Shown: positions 8,614 through 15,742, counted from the first letter of the stretch. The stretch: 17,268 bases of DNA from Betaproteobacteria bacterium (GCA_009925955.1 RFPX01000010.1:1-17268), one strand, 5' to 3'. Made by a program: numbers and translations. Notes: a model not told the origin generated them from the letters alone.

Positions 8614-9042
8614 TCAGAACAGGCCGAACAGCTTGGCGCCCAGCGCCACGGTCAGCACCACGCTGGAAACCAACGTGACGATGGCCGAGGAGTGGCCCTG
8701 CTCTTTGGTAACGCTGTGCGTCATGTCCATCCACAGATGGCGCACGCCAGCGATGAAGTGGTGCAGGTAGGCCCAGATCAGGGCCAACACCGCCAGCTTG
8801 ACCAACCAGCCGGGCACCACGCCAATGCCCACCCCAAACGCGGCGGTGAACTGTTCGTAACTGATCTCGGAGCTCAGGCTCACGTCGAGCAGCCACACGA
8901 TGAAGGGCAGCAGCAGGAACATCAACGCGCCACTGACCCGGTGCAGGATGGACACGATGCCTGCAGGCGGCAAACGGTACTGCAGGATCTGCGTGATGTG
9001 GATGTTGCGATAGGTGGGTCGCGGTTTGAGAGCCTCGGCCAT
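8614..9042 (-). CDS. sdhC: Succinate dehydrogenase cytochrome b556 subunit, SdhC
   Basis: This is the larger membrane anchor of complex II, 142 aa with three transmembrane helices (about 36-53, 78-98 and 118-141). The segment SILHRVSGALMF (residues 31-42) holds the Ser and Arg that line the quinone site in this family. LHHFIAGVRHLWMD (93-106) contains the heme-b ligand, best matched by His95. The ATG at 9040-9042 is preceded by GAGGAG (9051-9056 on the complement), a strong ribosome-binding site. The frame is open up to 9105, but that extension lacks family similarity. It is the first structural gene of the sdh operon, 124 bp downstream of the co-oriented GntR gene. Confidence 0.94.
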   Translation of the reverse strand: MAEALKPRPTYRNIHITQILQYRLPPAGIVSILHRVSGALMFLLLPFIVWLLDVSLSSEISYEQFTAAFGVGIGVVPGWLVKLAVLALIWAYLHHFIAGVRHLWMDMTHSVTKEQGHSSAIVTLVSSVVLTVALGAKLFGLF

Positions 9043-9108
9043 CGTGGTACTCCTCAACTTCTGTCGACTGCCCCCTGCGGGGCCGGGTCGTTTCGGAACA
9101 AACAAATC

Positions 9109-9114
9109 ATTCTA
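9109..9114 (-). promoter_or_regulatory. Possible -10 element upstream of sdhC
   Basis: The complement reads TAGAAT here, 66 bp before the sdhC start, in a small AT-rich patch of the gntR-sdhC spacer (9043-9166). No good -35 hexamer is found 16-18 bp upstream, and no copy of the GTCTTATATAAGAC palindrome is present. The sdh genes may therefore also be read from the promoter in front of gntR. This is a weak call. Confidence 0.25.
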
Positions 9115-9166
9115 TTGCGGCGCTGCATACGCTCGGCTGACGCTGGCGCACGCGGCAATCGCTCCA

Positions 9167-9937
9167 TCAATTCAACTCATTGCGGTAGTGGTGTGCAGCC
9201 GTGTGGTACAGCCCACGGCGCAGTTCCACCGGCTTGTCGCCATAGGAGTAGGACAGACGCTCCACGCTCAGCAGCGGCGATCCCTCGGGCAGCTCCAGCC
9301 ACTGGGCAGCCGAAGCATCTGCCGCCACCGCCCGCAGCTTCTCACTGGCGCGAATCATGTGCACGCCAAACTCGGTTTCGAACAAGGCGTACATGGGCCC
9401 GCGGTACTGCGAGAGCCGCTCCGCGCTCAACCCCTTGAAGAGGTTGCCCGGCAGCCATATCTCGTCCAGGACCACCGGACGCCCCTGGGATAACAGGGTG
9501 CGGCGGATCTGGACCGCCGAATCCCCGGACTTCATCTCCAGAGCCCGGGCCACGTCCGCTGGCGCGCGCACCCGGCGGCAGTCCAGCACGCGGCGGCTCA
9601 CCCGCGCCACCTCTCCACCGGTTTCCAGGGCATCGGGCACCAGGCGCAGAAAGCGGTACTGGGTCAGTTGCTCGGAATGGGTGGACACGAAGGTTCCCTT
9701 GCCCTGCCGGCGCACGAGCCGGTTTTCCGTGGCCAGCTCGTCAATGGCTTTGCGCACGGTGCCCTGGCTGACCTTGTAGCGGGCGGCCAGGTCCATCTCG
9801 CTGGGAATGACTTCACCAGGCCGCCACTCGCCCGACTGCAGGCTGCGGGTGATCAGGGCCTTGATCTGCTGATACAGGGGGCTGAAGGCCGGTGCGGCTT
9901 CAGCAGCGTCTTCGCGCGGAGGGGTGGCGGTGGCCAT
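9167..9937 (-). CDS. GntR-family regulator, HutC/UTRA subfamily; likely TCA-cycle repressor
   Basis: The 256-aa regulator has an N-terminal winged helix at residues 19-86 (LYQQIKALITRSLQSGEWRP, then YKVSQGTVRKAIDELATENRLVRRQGKGTFV). The rest is a UTRA ligand-binding domain, with LDEIWLPGNLFKGL and the C-terminal LLSVERLSYSYGDKPVELRRGLYHT typical of that fold. The ATG at 9935-9937 is the only ATG/GTG start that fits; the open frame upstream crosses the operator region and has no domain. No strong Shine-Dalgarno is seen. It is divergent from mdh across a perfect palindrome and stands first in line with sdhCDAB-sdhE-gltA. Comparable GntR regulators of TCA genes have been proposed in betaproteobacteria under the name SdhR. 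I infer that role from position and operator, and leave the symbol blank. Confidence 0.9.
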   Translation of the reverse strand: MATATPPREDAAEAAPAFSPLYQQIKALITRSLQSGEWRPGEVIPSEMDLAARYKVSQGTVRKAIDELATENRLVRRQGKGTFVSTHSEQLTQYRFLRLVPDALETGGEVARVSRRVLDCRRVRAPADVARALEMKSGDSAVQIRRTLLSQGRPVVLDEIWLPGNLFKGLSAERLSQYRGPMYALFETEFGVHMIRASEKLRAVAADASAAQWLELPEGSPLLSVERLSYSYGDKPVELRRGLYHTAAHHYRNELN

Positions 9938-9979
9938 GCGCAGGATTGCATCACAGCGGCCCAGGAGCGTCCACTGCTG

Positions 9980-10002
9980 TGTCTTATATAAGACATAAGA
10001 TA
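9980..10002. promoter_or_regulatory. GntR-type palindromic operator between gntR and mdh
   Basis: A perfect 16-bp palindrome TGTCTTATATAAGACA (9980-9995) is followed on the mdh side by a further half-site-like ATAAGAT (9995-10001). It stands out strongly from the GC-rich surroundings. TATATA/TATAAG inside it and TAAGAT beside it are -10-like, so a bound repressor would block polymerase in both directions. It lies 42 bp before the gntR start and 119 bp before mdh. The core recurs in front of acnB. Confidence 0.82.
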
Positions 10003-10009
10003 CGGGCTT

Positions 10010-10027
10010 ACCCTCGCCAGCGAGGGT
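10010..10027 (+). promoter_or_regulatory. Stem-loop in the mdh leader
   Basis: ACCCTCGC (10010-10017) pairs perfectly with GCGAGGGT (10020-10027) around two bases, or as a 7-bp stem with a CCAG loop. It lies directly downstream of the operator, so it would be at the 5' end of an mdh transcript about 100 nt before the start codon. It could stabilise the mRNA or be a second protein-binding site. Only the symmetry is observed. Confidence 0.35.
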
Positions 10028-10114
10028 TTCTGTCCTACACTCGAAGACGCCCGGCGGGTCCCGGGTCGGGCTGTGAGCCCCCTCCCCTTTTTTGTCGCCT
10101 ATCGAGGAGTTCCC

Positions 10115-11101
10115 ATGAGCAAGAAGCCCGTCCGCGTGGCGGTTACCGGCGCCGCCGGCCAAATCGGTTACGCCCTGCTGTTCCGAATCGCCTCGGGCGA
10201 AATGCTGGGCAAGGACCAACCCGTGATCCTGCAGCTGCTGGAGATCCCGGACGAGAAGGCCCAAAAGGCGCTCAAGGGCGTGATGATGGAGCTCGACGAC
10301 TGCGCCTTCCCGCTGCTGGCCGGCATGGAAGCCCACAGCGACGCCAACACCGCCTTCAAGGACACCGACTACGCCCTGCTCGTGGGTGCCCGCCCGCGCG
10401 GCCCCGGCATGGAGCGTGCCGACCTCTTGGCGGCCAACGCACAGATCTTCACGGCCCAGGGTAAGGCCCTGAACGCCGTGGCCAGCCGCAACGTCAAGGT
10501 GCTGGTGGTGGGCAACCCGGCCAACACCAACGCCTACATCGCCATGAAGAGTGCGCCGGACCTGCCGGCCAAGAACTTCACGGCCATGCTGCGCCTGGAC
10601 CACAACCGGGCCCTCAGCCAACTGGCCACCAAGACCGGCAAGCCGGTCGCTTCGATCCAGAAACTGGCCGTGTGGGGCAACCACTCGCCCACCATGTACG
10701 CCGACTACCGCTTCGCGACCATCGATGGTGCCAGCGTGAAGGACATGATCAACGACCACGCTTGGAACAAGGATGTGTTCCTGCCAACGGTAGGCAAGCG
10801 TGGCGCGGCCATCATCGAGGCGCGCGGACTGTCTTCAGCGGCTTCGGCGGCCAATGCGGCCATTGACCACATGCGCGACTGGGCCCTGGGCACCAACGGC
10901 CAGTGGGTCACCATGGGCGTGCCCTCCAATGGCGAGTACGGCATCCCCAAGGAGGTGATGTTCGGCTACCCGGTCACCTGCGCCGGCGGCGAGTACAAGA
11001 TCGTCGAAGGCCTGCCCATCGACGCGTTCAGCCAAGAGTGCATCAACAAGACGCTGGCCGAGCTGCAGGGCGAACAAGACGGCGTCAAGCACCTGCTGTA
11101 A
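10115..11101 (+). CDS. mdh: Malate dehydrogenase (NAD-dependent, cytosolic type)
   Basis: This enzyme oxidises malate to oxaloacetate, the last step of the TCA cycle. The 328-aa protein begins with the Rossmann motif VRVAVTGAAGQIGYALLFRIA. It carries the arginine loop GARPRGPGMERADLL (91-105), VVGNPANTNA (131-140), RLDHNRA (160-166) and the catalytic His190 in WGNHSPTMYADYR. These features match the 'cytosolic-like' MDH group common in betaproteobacteria rather than the E. coli type. The ATG at 10115 follows GAGGAG at 5 bp. A GTG at 10073 would add 14 residues without family support. Transcription probably starts at the operator region 9980-10002 and ends at the terminator at 11135-11171. Confidence 0.96.
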   Translation: MSKKPVRVAVTGAAGQIGYALLFRIASGEMLGKDQPVILQLLEIPDEKAQKALKGVMMELDDCAFPLLAGMEAHSDANTAFKDTDYALLVGARPRGPGMERADLLAANAQIFTAQGKALNAVASRNVKVLVVGNPANTNAYIAMKSAPDLPAKNFTAMLRLDHNRALSQLATKTGKPVASIQKLAVWGNHSPTMYADYRFATIDGASVKDMINDHAWNKDVFLPTVGKRGAAIIEARGLSSAASAANAAIDHMRDWALGTNGQWVTMGVPSNGEYGIPKEVMFGYPVTCAGGEYKIVEGLPIDAFSQECINKTLAELQGEQDGVKHLL

Positions 11102-11134
11102 GGCGCAACGGCGTACAGTAGGGCCAGAACCTCA

Positions 11135-11171
11135 GGGCCGGCAACCCCACGGTTGCCGGCCCTTTTCTTTT
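11135..11171 (+). terminator. Intrinsic terminator of mdh
   Basis: GGGCCGGCAACC (11135-11146) pairs perfectly with GGTTGCCGGCCC (11151-11162) around CCAC and is followed by TTTTCTTTT. This is a textbook Rho-independent terminator and the strongest in the window. It ends only about 14 bp before the preferred start of the next gene. Confidence 0.93.
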
Positions 11172-11184
11172 GCAGGTGAGAGCT

Positions 11185-12267
11185 GTGCCCCCGAATCGCG
11201 AACGCCATGAGTCCAGCGGCCCTGCCGCCCATCCCGCTTCGGTCTTGTTCGAAGAGGGCGATGGCGCTGCGATGCTGCCCGTGTGCGACCACTACAGCGG
11301 TGTGGAAGCGCGTATGCGCAAGAGCCTGGCGCTGCAGGCCGAGTGGGGCCCCGTCTTCGACGTCACCCTGGACAACGAAGACGGTGCACCCGTAGGAGCC
11401 GAAGTCGAGCATGCCCACCTGATCGCTGAGTTGCTGGGCGGCTCAGACAACCGTTGGGGCCGCGTGGGCGTGCGCCTGCTGGACGCCCGTCACGACCGCT
11501 TTGCCGATGTCGTGCAGGTGGTACTCAAGGCCCGCCAGGCGCCAGCCTATCTCATGATTCCGAAACCGCAGGGGGTGGCGGATCTCGAGTTGGCGGCGAG
11601 CGTGATCGATGGCTGTGGTGGCCAGGGCATTGCGCTGCACGCCCTCGTGGAAACCCATGGCGCTCTGCGCGAAGTGGATGCACTGGCGGCTCATCCACGC
11701 ATCGAGTCGCTGTCTTTTGGGCTGATGGACTTCGTCAGCGCGCACCGAGGCGCCATTCCGCAATCGGCCATGGGTGTGGTGGGGCAATTCACCCACCCCT
11801 TGGTGTTGCGTGCGAAGCTGGAAATTTCAGCGGCCTGCCATGCACATGGCAAGGTGCCCTCGCATGGCGTGGTAACGGAATTCAAAGACATGGCCGCCTT
11901 GTCGCAGGCCGCCCGCCAGGCTTCACAGACCTTGGGCTACACGCGGATGTGGAGCATCCACCCCGATCAGATACGGGCCATCGTGCAGGCGTTCTCCCCG
12001 AGTACCGATGAAGTGGAGCAGGCGCTGGAGATTCTCTTGGCTGCCGAAGCAGCCCAGTGGGCGCCCGTGCGCCACCGCGACACCCTGCACGACCGCGCCA
12101 GCTACCGCTACTTTTGGCAGCGCCTGCAGCGCGCCGTGCAAGGAACGGCCCTGCCAGGCGGATCGGCTGGGAGCCCCAGCAGCCCTCTCGATGCAGCAGG
12201 CCTTGCGAGCGGCGCCCTGGTGCCCGATGATGTGCGGCAACGTTGGTTTGGTTCGGCGCGCCGTTGA
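11185..12267 (+). CDS. HpcH/HpaI aldolase / citrate lyase family protein (CoA-ester lyase)
   Basis: The 360-aa protein belongs to the citrate-lyase beta-subunit-like TIM-barrel family, which cleaves or forms C-C bonds in CoA esters such as malyl-, citramalyl- or citryl-CoA. Seen are LLPVCDHYSG-like MLPVCDHYSG near the N-terminus, VFDVTLDNEDGAP (58-69), the metal-binding Glu156 in LVETHGALREV and Asp182 in FGLMDFVSAHRGAIP, and the C-terminal TRMWSIHPDQI block. The true substrate cannot be read from the sequence. Only TTG/GTG starts are available upstream of the conserved region (TTG 11170, GTG 11176, GTG 11185). I chose GTG 11185, which follows AGGTGAG. The TTG lies in the T-run of the mdh terminator. 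Expression would need read-through or an unseen promoter. Confidence 0.87.
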   Translation: MPPNRERHESSGPAAHPASVLFEEGDGAAMLPVCDHYSGVEARMRKSLALQAEWGPVFDVTLDNEDGAPVGAEVEHAHLIAELLGGSDNRWGRVGVRLLDARHDRFADVVQVVLKARQAPAYLMIPKPQGVADLELAASVIDGCGGQGIALHALVETHGALREVDALAAHPRIESLSFGLMDFVSAHRGAIPQSAMGVVGQFTHPLVLRAKLEISAACHAHGKVPSHGVVTEFKDMAALSQAARQASQTLGYTRMWSIHPDQIRAIVQAFSPSTDEVEQALEILLAAEAAQWAPVRHRDTLHDRASYRYFWQRLQRAVQGTALPGGSAGSPSSPLDAAGLASGALVPDDVRQRWFGSARR

Positions 12268-12280
12268 GGAGGATTCAGCC

Positions 12281-12337
12281 GTGAAACCCAGCACCCCGCC
12301 TGAGCCTCGCCTCCAGCCCCGTGGGGTCGGCGCATGA
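12281..12337 (+). CDS. Putative 18-residue leader/coupling ORF
   Basis: A near-ideal Shine-Dalgarno GGAGGA (12268-12273) stands 7 bp before a GTG at 12281. That GTG opens an 18-codon frame (VKPSTPPEPRLQPRGVGA) whose TGA overlaps the ATG of the next gene as ATGA (12334-12337). The downstream gene has no comparable ribosome-binding site of its own, so ribosomes finishing this ORF could restart on it. The peptide is Pro-rich, with no recognisable family. Whether it is translated is inference. Confidence 0.4.
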   Translation: MKPSTPPEPRLQPRGVGA

Positions 12338-12996
12338 GGGCTTGGCGCGCCGCAGGACTGGCCACCCTGGCTCTGTTTCTGGTCCATCACGGATACGGCC
12401 TGGCCCAAACCACCACCAGCAGCGCCCAGAAGAAGGCACCTGCACCTGCTGAAAAGGCCCGGGCTGCGGCGCGCAAAGCCACCACCGCAGCCGGTGCGGC
12501 GGCCGCCGCAGCGGCAACCGCCAGCGCCCTGGTACACGCCAGCGAGGAACAACGGCACGCCTTCAGCTTGGCCCACTTGGGGGAGTACCAGTGCGAGTTC
12601 AAGCGAATGGTTCGGGTCTTGGCCAACCCGGTGCACGAAGGCTATGTCGACCTGCATTTCGATAAGCATGTCGTCACGGCCAGGCCCGTGTTGTCGAGCA
12701 CCGGTGCGGTCAGACTTGAGGATGTGAGGGGGCGCTTCTTGATGGTCCAGATCGCCTTCAAGAGCATGCTCATGGACACGAAGATTGGGCAGCGCGTGGC
12801 CGATGATTGCCAGCACGACCACCACCGAGAGGCCCGGCGTGCCGCTGAGGATGCGCCACCACCGCCAGGACTGGGCATCAGCCGCCCCGCAACCTTGCCC
12901 GACCCCCCTGCGCCTGCCGCAGCGCCCATCACCGCACCCGCTGCGGCGCCATCCGCCGCCCCGCCCGCCCAGACGGGAACTTCAGGGACTGGATGA
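12334..12996 (+). CDS. Exported protein of unknown function
   Basis: I do not recognise this 220-aa protein. It has a signal peptide (Arg at 2 and 5, hydrophobic 8-23, probable cleavage after GLA/Q). An Ala/Lys-rich low-complexity region follows (about 31-67), then a compact region of about 90 residues (70-162) with alternating hydrophobic strands (YVDLHFDKHVVTARPVL, RFLMVQIAFKSMLM). The tail is Pro/Ala-rich (about 174-214). The mature part has just two cysteines (87 and 159) that bracket the compact region, which would suit a disulfide in the periplasm. The ATG is overlapped by the stop of the small ORF at 12281-12337. The acnB operator begins 2 bp after its stop codon. Confidence 0.75.
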   Translation: MRAWRAAGLATLALFLVHHGYGLAQTTTSSAQKKAPAPAEKARAAARKATTAAGAAAAAAATASALVHASEEQRHAFSLAHLGEYQCEFKRMVRVLANPVHEGYVDLHFDKHVVTARPVLSSTGAVRLEDVRGRFLMVQIAFKSMLMDTKIGQRVADDCQHDHHREARRAAEDAPPPPGLGISRPATLPDPPAPAAAPITAPAAAPSAAPPAQTGTSGTG

Positions 12997-12997
12997 A

Positions 12998-13019
12998 GTC
13001 TTATATAAGACATAAAATA
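12998..13019. promoter_or_regulatory. GntR-type palindromic operator upstream of acnB
   Basis: A perfect 14-bp palindrome GTCTTATATAAGAC (12998-13011) is followed by ATAAAATA. Over 22 bp it differs from the site at 9981-10002 at one position only and has the same orientation relative to its downstream gene. TAAAAT (13013-13018) is a plausible -10 hexamer overlapping the third half-site. The -35 region (TGGATG, 12990-12995) is poor. It lies 39 bp before the acnB start, as expected for repression by the nearby HutC-type GntR protein. Confidence 0.82.
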
Positions 13020-13050
13020 GCAGAGTAAACCCCAACGGAGCTGTCCCACC

Positions 13051-15654
13051 ATGCTGCAAGCCTATCGAGCCCATGTTGCCGAACGTGCCGCCCTCGGCAT
13101 TCCGCCCCTGCCCCTGGATGCCAAACAGGTGGCCGCACTGGTCGAACTGATCAAGAACCCCCCGGCCGGCGAGGAAGCCTTCCTCATGGAACTGCTCACC
13201 CACCGCGTTCCCCCCGGTGTGGACGATGCCGCCAAGGTCAAGGCCTCGTTCCTGGCAGCTGTGGCCCATGGCGACGTGAAGGTTGGCCTGATCACCCGCG
13301 CCAAGGCCACCGAGCTCTTGGGCACCATGGTGGGCGGCTACAACGTCCACCCGCTGATCGAGCTGCTGGACGACGCGGAAGTGGGTGGCGTGGCCGCCGA
13401 TGGTCTGAAGAAGACCCTGCTGATGTTCGACTTCTTTAACGATGTGGCCGAGAAGGCCCGCGCCGGCCATGCGCAGGCCAAGGCGGTGATGCAAAGCTGG
13501 GCAGACGCTGAGTGGTTCACCAGCCGCCCCGAAGTGCCCAAGAGCATCACCGTGACCGTGTTCAAGGTGCCTGGTGAGACCAACACCGACGACCTGTCGC
13601 CCGCACCGGACGCCTGGAGCCGCCCGGACATTCCGCTGCACTCGCTGGCCATGCTGAAGAACACGCGGCCGGACGCCGCCTTCAAGCCCGAAGAAGATGG
13701 CAAGCGTGGCCCGATGAAGTTCATCGAAGACCTCAAGAGCAAGGGCCACCTGGTGGCCTATGTGGGCGACGTGGTGGGCACCGGCTCTTCGCGCAAGAGC
13801 GCCACCAACAGCGTCATCTGGGTCACCGGACAAGACATTCCCTTCGTGCCCAACAAGCGCTTTGGCGGCGTCACCCTGGGCGGCAAGATCGCCCCGATCT
13901 TCTTCAACACCCAAGAAGACTCCGGCGCCCTGCCCATCGAAGTGGAAGTGGGCAAGCTCAACATGGGCGACGTGATCGAGGTGCATCCCTATGAGGGCAA
14001 GATCACCCGCAACGGCGAGGTGGTCGAGCAGTTCCAACTCAAGAACGACGTGCTGCTCGATGAAGTGCGCGCCGGCGGCCGCATCAACCTGATCATCGGC
14101 CGTTCGCTGACGGCCAAGGCCCGAGAGTTCCTGGGGCTGCCCGCTTCGACCATCTTCCGCCTGCCCCAGCCGCCGAAGGACAGCGGCAAGGGCTACACCC
14201 TGGCCCAGAAGATGGTGGGCCGTGCCTGCGGCATGCCCGTGGTCAACGGCCAACAGCAAGGCATCCGGCCCGGCACCTACTGCGAACCGCGCATGACCAC
14301 CGTGGGCTCCCAAGACACCACCGGCCCCATGACGCGTGACGAGCTCAAGGATCTGGCCTGCCTGGGCTTCTCGGCTGACATGGTGATGCAAAGCTTCTGC
14401 CACACCGCGGCCTACCCCAAGGCGGTGGACGTGAAGACCCACCGCGAGCTGCCTCAGTTCATCAGCACCCGCGGGGGTGTGTCGCTGCGCCCGGGTGACG
14501 GCGTCATCCACTCTTGGCTCAACCGCCTGCTGCTGCCCGACACCGTGGGCACGGGTGGCGATTCGCACACGCGTTTCCCCATCGGCATTTCCTTCCCGGC
14601 CGGCTCAGGCCTGGTGGCCTTCGGTGCCGCCACCGGCGTGATGCCGCTGGACATGCCCGAGAGTGTGCTGGTGCGCTTCAAGGGCACGATGCAGCCTGGT
14701 GTCACCCTGCGCGACCTGGTGCACGCCATCCCCCTGTACGCCATCAAGGCCGGCTTGCTCACCGTGGCCAAGCAAGGCAAGAAGAACATCTTCAGCGGCC
14801 GTGTGCTGGAGATCGAAGGCCTGCCGCAGCTGAAGGTGGAGCAGGCCTTTGAGCTCAGCGATGCCAGCGCCGAGCGCAGTGCGGCCGGCTGTACGATCAA
14901 GCTCGACCAAGCCCCCATCATCGAGTACCTCAAGTCCAATGTGGTGCTGATGAAGAACATGATCGCCAACGGCTACGCTGACAAGCGCGCCCTGGAGCGT
15001 CGTATCAAGGCCGTTGAGGCCTGGCTGGCCAAGCCCGAGCTGCTCGAAGCCGACGCCGACGCCGAGTACGCCGCCGTCATCGAGATCAACCTCGACGACA
15101 TCAAGGAACCCATCGTCTGCTGCCCGAACGATCCAGACGACGCCAAGTTCCTCAGCGAAGTCTCCGGCACCAAGATCGACGAGGCCTTCATCGGCTCGTG
15201 CATGACCAACATCGGCCACTTCCGCGCCGCAGCCAAGGTGCTGGGCAACGCGCGTGACATCCCGGTCAAGCTGTGGGTGGCGCCGCCCACCAAGATGGAC
15301 GAAAGCGAGCTGATCAAGGAGGGCCATTACGCCACCTTCGGATCGGCCGGCGCCCGCACCGAGATGCCCGGCTGCAGCCTGTGCATGGGCAACCAGGCCC
15401 AGGTTCGCGAGGGTGCCACGGTGATGTCCACCTCCACCCGCAACTTCCCCAACCGTCTGGGCAAGAACACGAACGTGTTCCTGGGCTCGGCCGAATTGGC
15501 AGCGGTGTGCTCCAAGCTGGGCCGCATCCCCACCCTGGCCGAGTACCAGGAGGCCGTGGGCATCATCGGCCAAGACTCCGCCAGCATCTACCGCTACATG
15601 AACTTCGACCAGATCGAGGAGTATGCAGAGGTGGCCAAGGACGTGGCGGTCTGA
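13051..15654 (+). CDS. acnB: Aconitate hydratase B (aconitase / 2-methylisocitrate dehydratase)
   Basis: AcnB isomerises citrate and isocitrate via cis-aconitate with a [4Fe-4S] cluster. In many bacteria it also hydrates 2-methyl-cis-aconitate in the propionate-degrading methylcitrate cycle. At 867 aa it matches the AcnB family and not AcnA, which has a different domain order. In order: the N-terminal helical HEAT-like domain (about 1-160), the swivelling domain with GETNTDDLSPAPDAWSRPDIP and VGTGSSRKSATNS, then the catalytic domains. Cluster ligands are visible as Cys717 (FIGSCMTNIGHF) and Cys775/Cys778 (EMPGCSLCMGN). The ATG at 13051 has GGAG 10 bp upstream. The gene is preceded by a GntR-type operator and ends at the terminator at 15719-15742. 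Long open frames on the opposite strand are shadows. Confidence 0.97.
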   Translation: MLQAYRAHVAERAALGIPPLPLDAKQVAALVELIKNPPAGEEAFLMELLTHRVPPGVDDAAKVKASFLAAVAHGDVKVGLITRAKATELLGTMVGGYNVHPLIELLDDAEVGGVAADGLKKTLLMFDFFNDVAEKARAGHAQAKAVMQSWADAEWFTSRPEVPKSITVTVFKVPGETNTDDLSPAPDAWSRPDIPLHSLAMLKNTRPDAAFKPEEDGKRGPMKFIEDLKSKGHLVAYVGDVVGTGSSRKSATNSVIWVTGQDIPFVPNKRFGGVTLGGKIAPIFFNTQEDSGALPIEVEVGKLNMGDVIEVHPYEGKITRNGEVVEQFQLKNDVLLDEVRAGGRINLIIGRSLTAKAREFLGLPASTIFRLPQPPKDSGKGYTLAQKMVGRACGMPVVNGQQQGIRPGTYCEPRMTTVGSQDTTGPMTRDELKDLACLGFSADMVMQSFCHTAAYPKAVDVKTHRELPQFISTRGGVSLRPGDGVIHSWLNRLLLPDTVGTGGDSHTRFPIGISFPAGSGLVAFGAATGVMPLDMPESVLVRFKGTMQPGVTLRDLVHAIPLYAIKAGLLTVAKQGKKNIFSGRVLEIEGLPQLKVEQAFELSDASAERSAAGCTIKLDQAPIIEYLKSNVVLMKNMIANGYADKRALERRIKAVEAWLAKPELLEADADAEYAAVIEINLDDIKEPIVCCPNDPDDAKFLSEVSGTKIDEAFIGSCMTNIGHFRAAAKVLGNARDIPVKLWVAPPTKMDESELIKEGHYATFGSAGARTEMPGCSLCMGNQAQVREGATVMSTSTRNFPNRLGKNTNVFLGSAELAAVCSKLGRIPTLAEYQEAVGIIGQDSASIYRYMNFDQIEEYAEVAKDVAV

Positions 15655-15718
15655 GGCGGGTTGGTTTGAACGGGCGCCATTAGCGCGATCAGCGCCACTC
15701 GCTTCAATCGACCTCAGC

Positions 15719-15742
15719 GGCCGGGCACTGCCCGGCCTTTTT
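15719..15742 (+). terminator. Intrinsic terminator of acnB
   Basis: GGCCGGGC (15719-15726) pairs with GCCCGGCC (15730-15737) around ACT and is followed by TTTTT (15738-15742). The last T belongs to the stop codon of the converging gene on the minus strand. The hairpin could slow transcription from that side too, although there is no T-run in that direction. Confidence 0.88.

Noticed and set aside
9070..9083. GCCCC-CTGC-GGGGC stem-loop in the gntR-sdhC spacer as a terminator
   Set aside because: The stem is only 5 bp, no T-run follows on the minus strand, and such GC inverted repeats are frequent by chance at this composition.
9938..10759. N-terminal extension of the HutC-type GntR gene through the operator and into mdh
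   Set aside because: The extension has no domain, crosses the palindromic operator and the divergent mdh gene, and the winged helix begins just after the ATG at 9937.
12982..15573. Long minus-strand frames opposite acnB (12982-14568 and 14605-15573)
   Set aside because: AcnB is intact on the plus strand with its Fe-S ligands. The antisense translations show the composition of shadows and no family.
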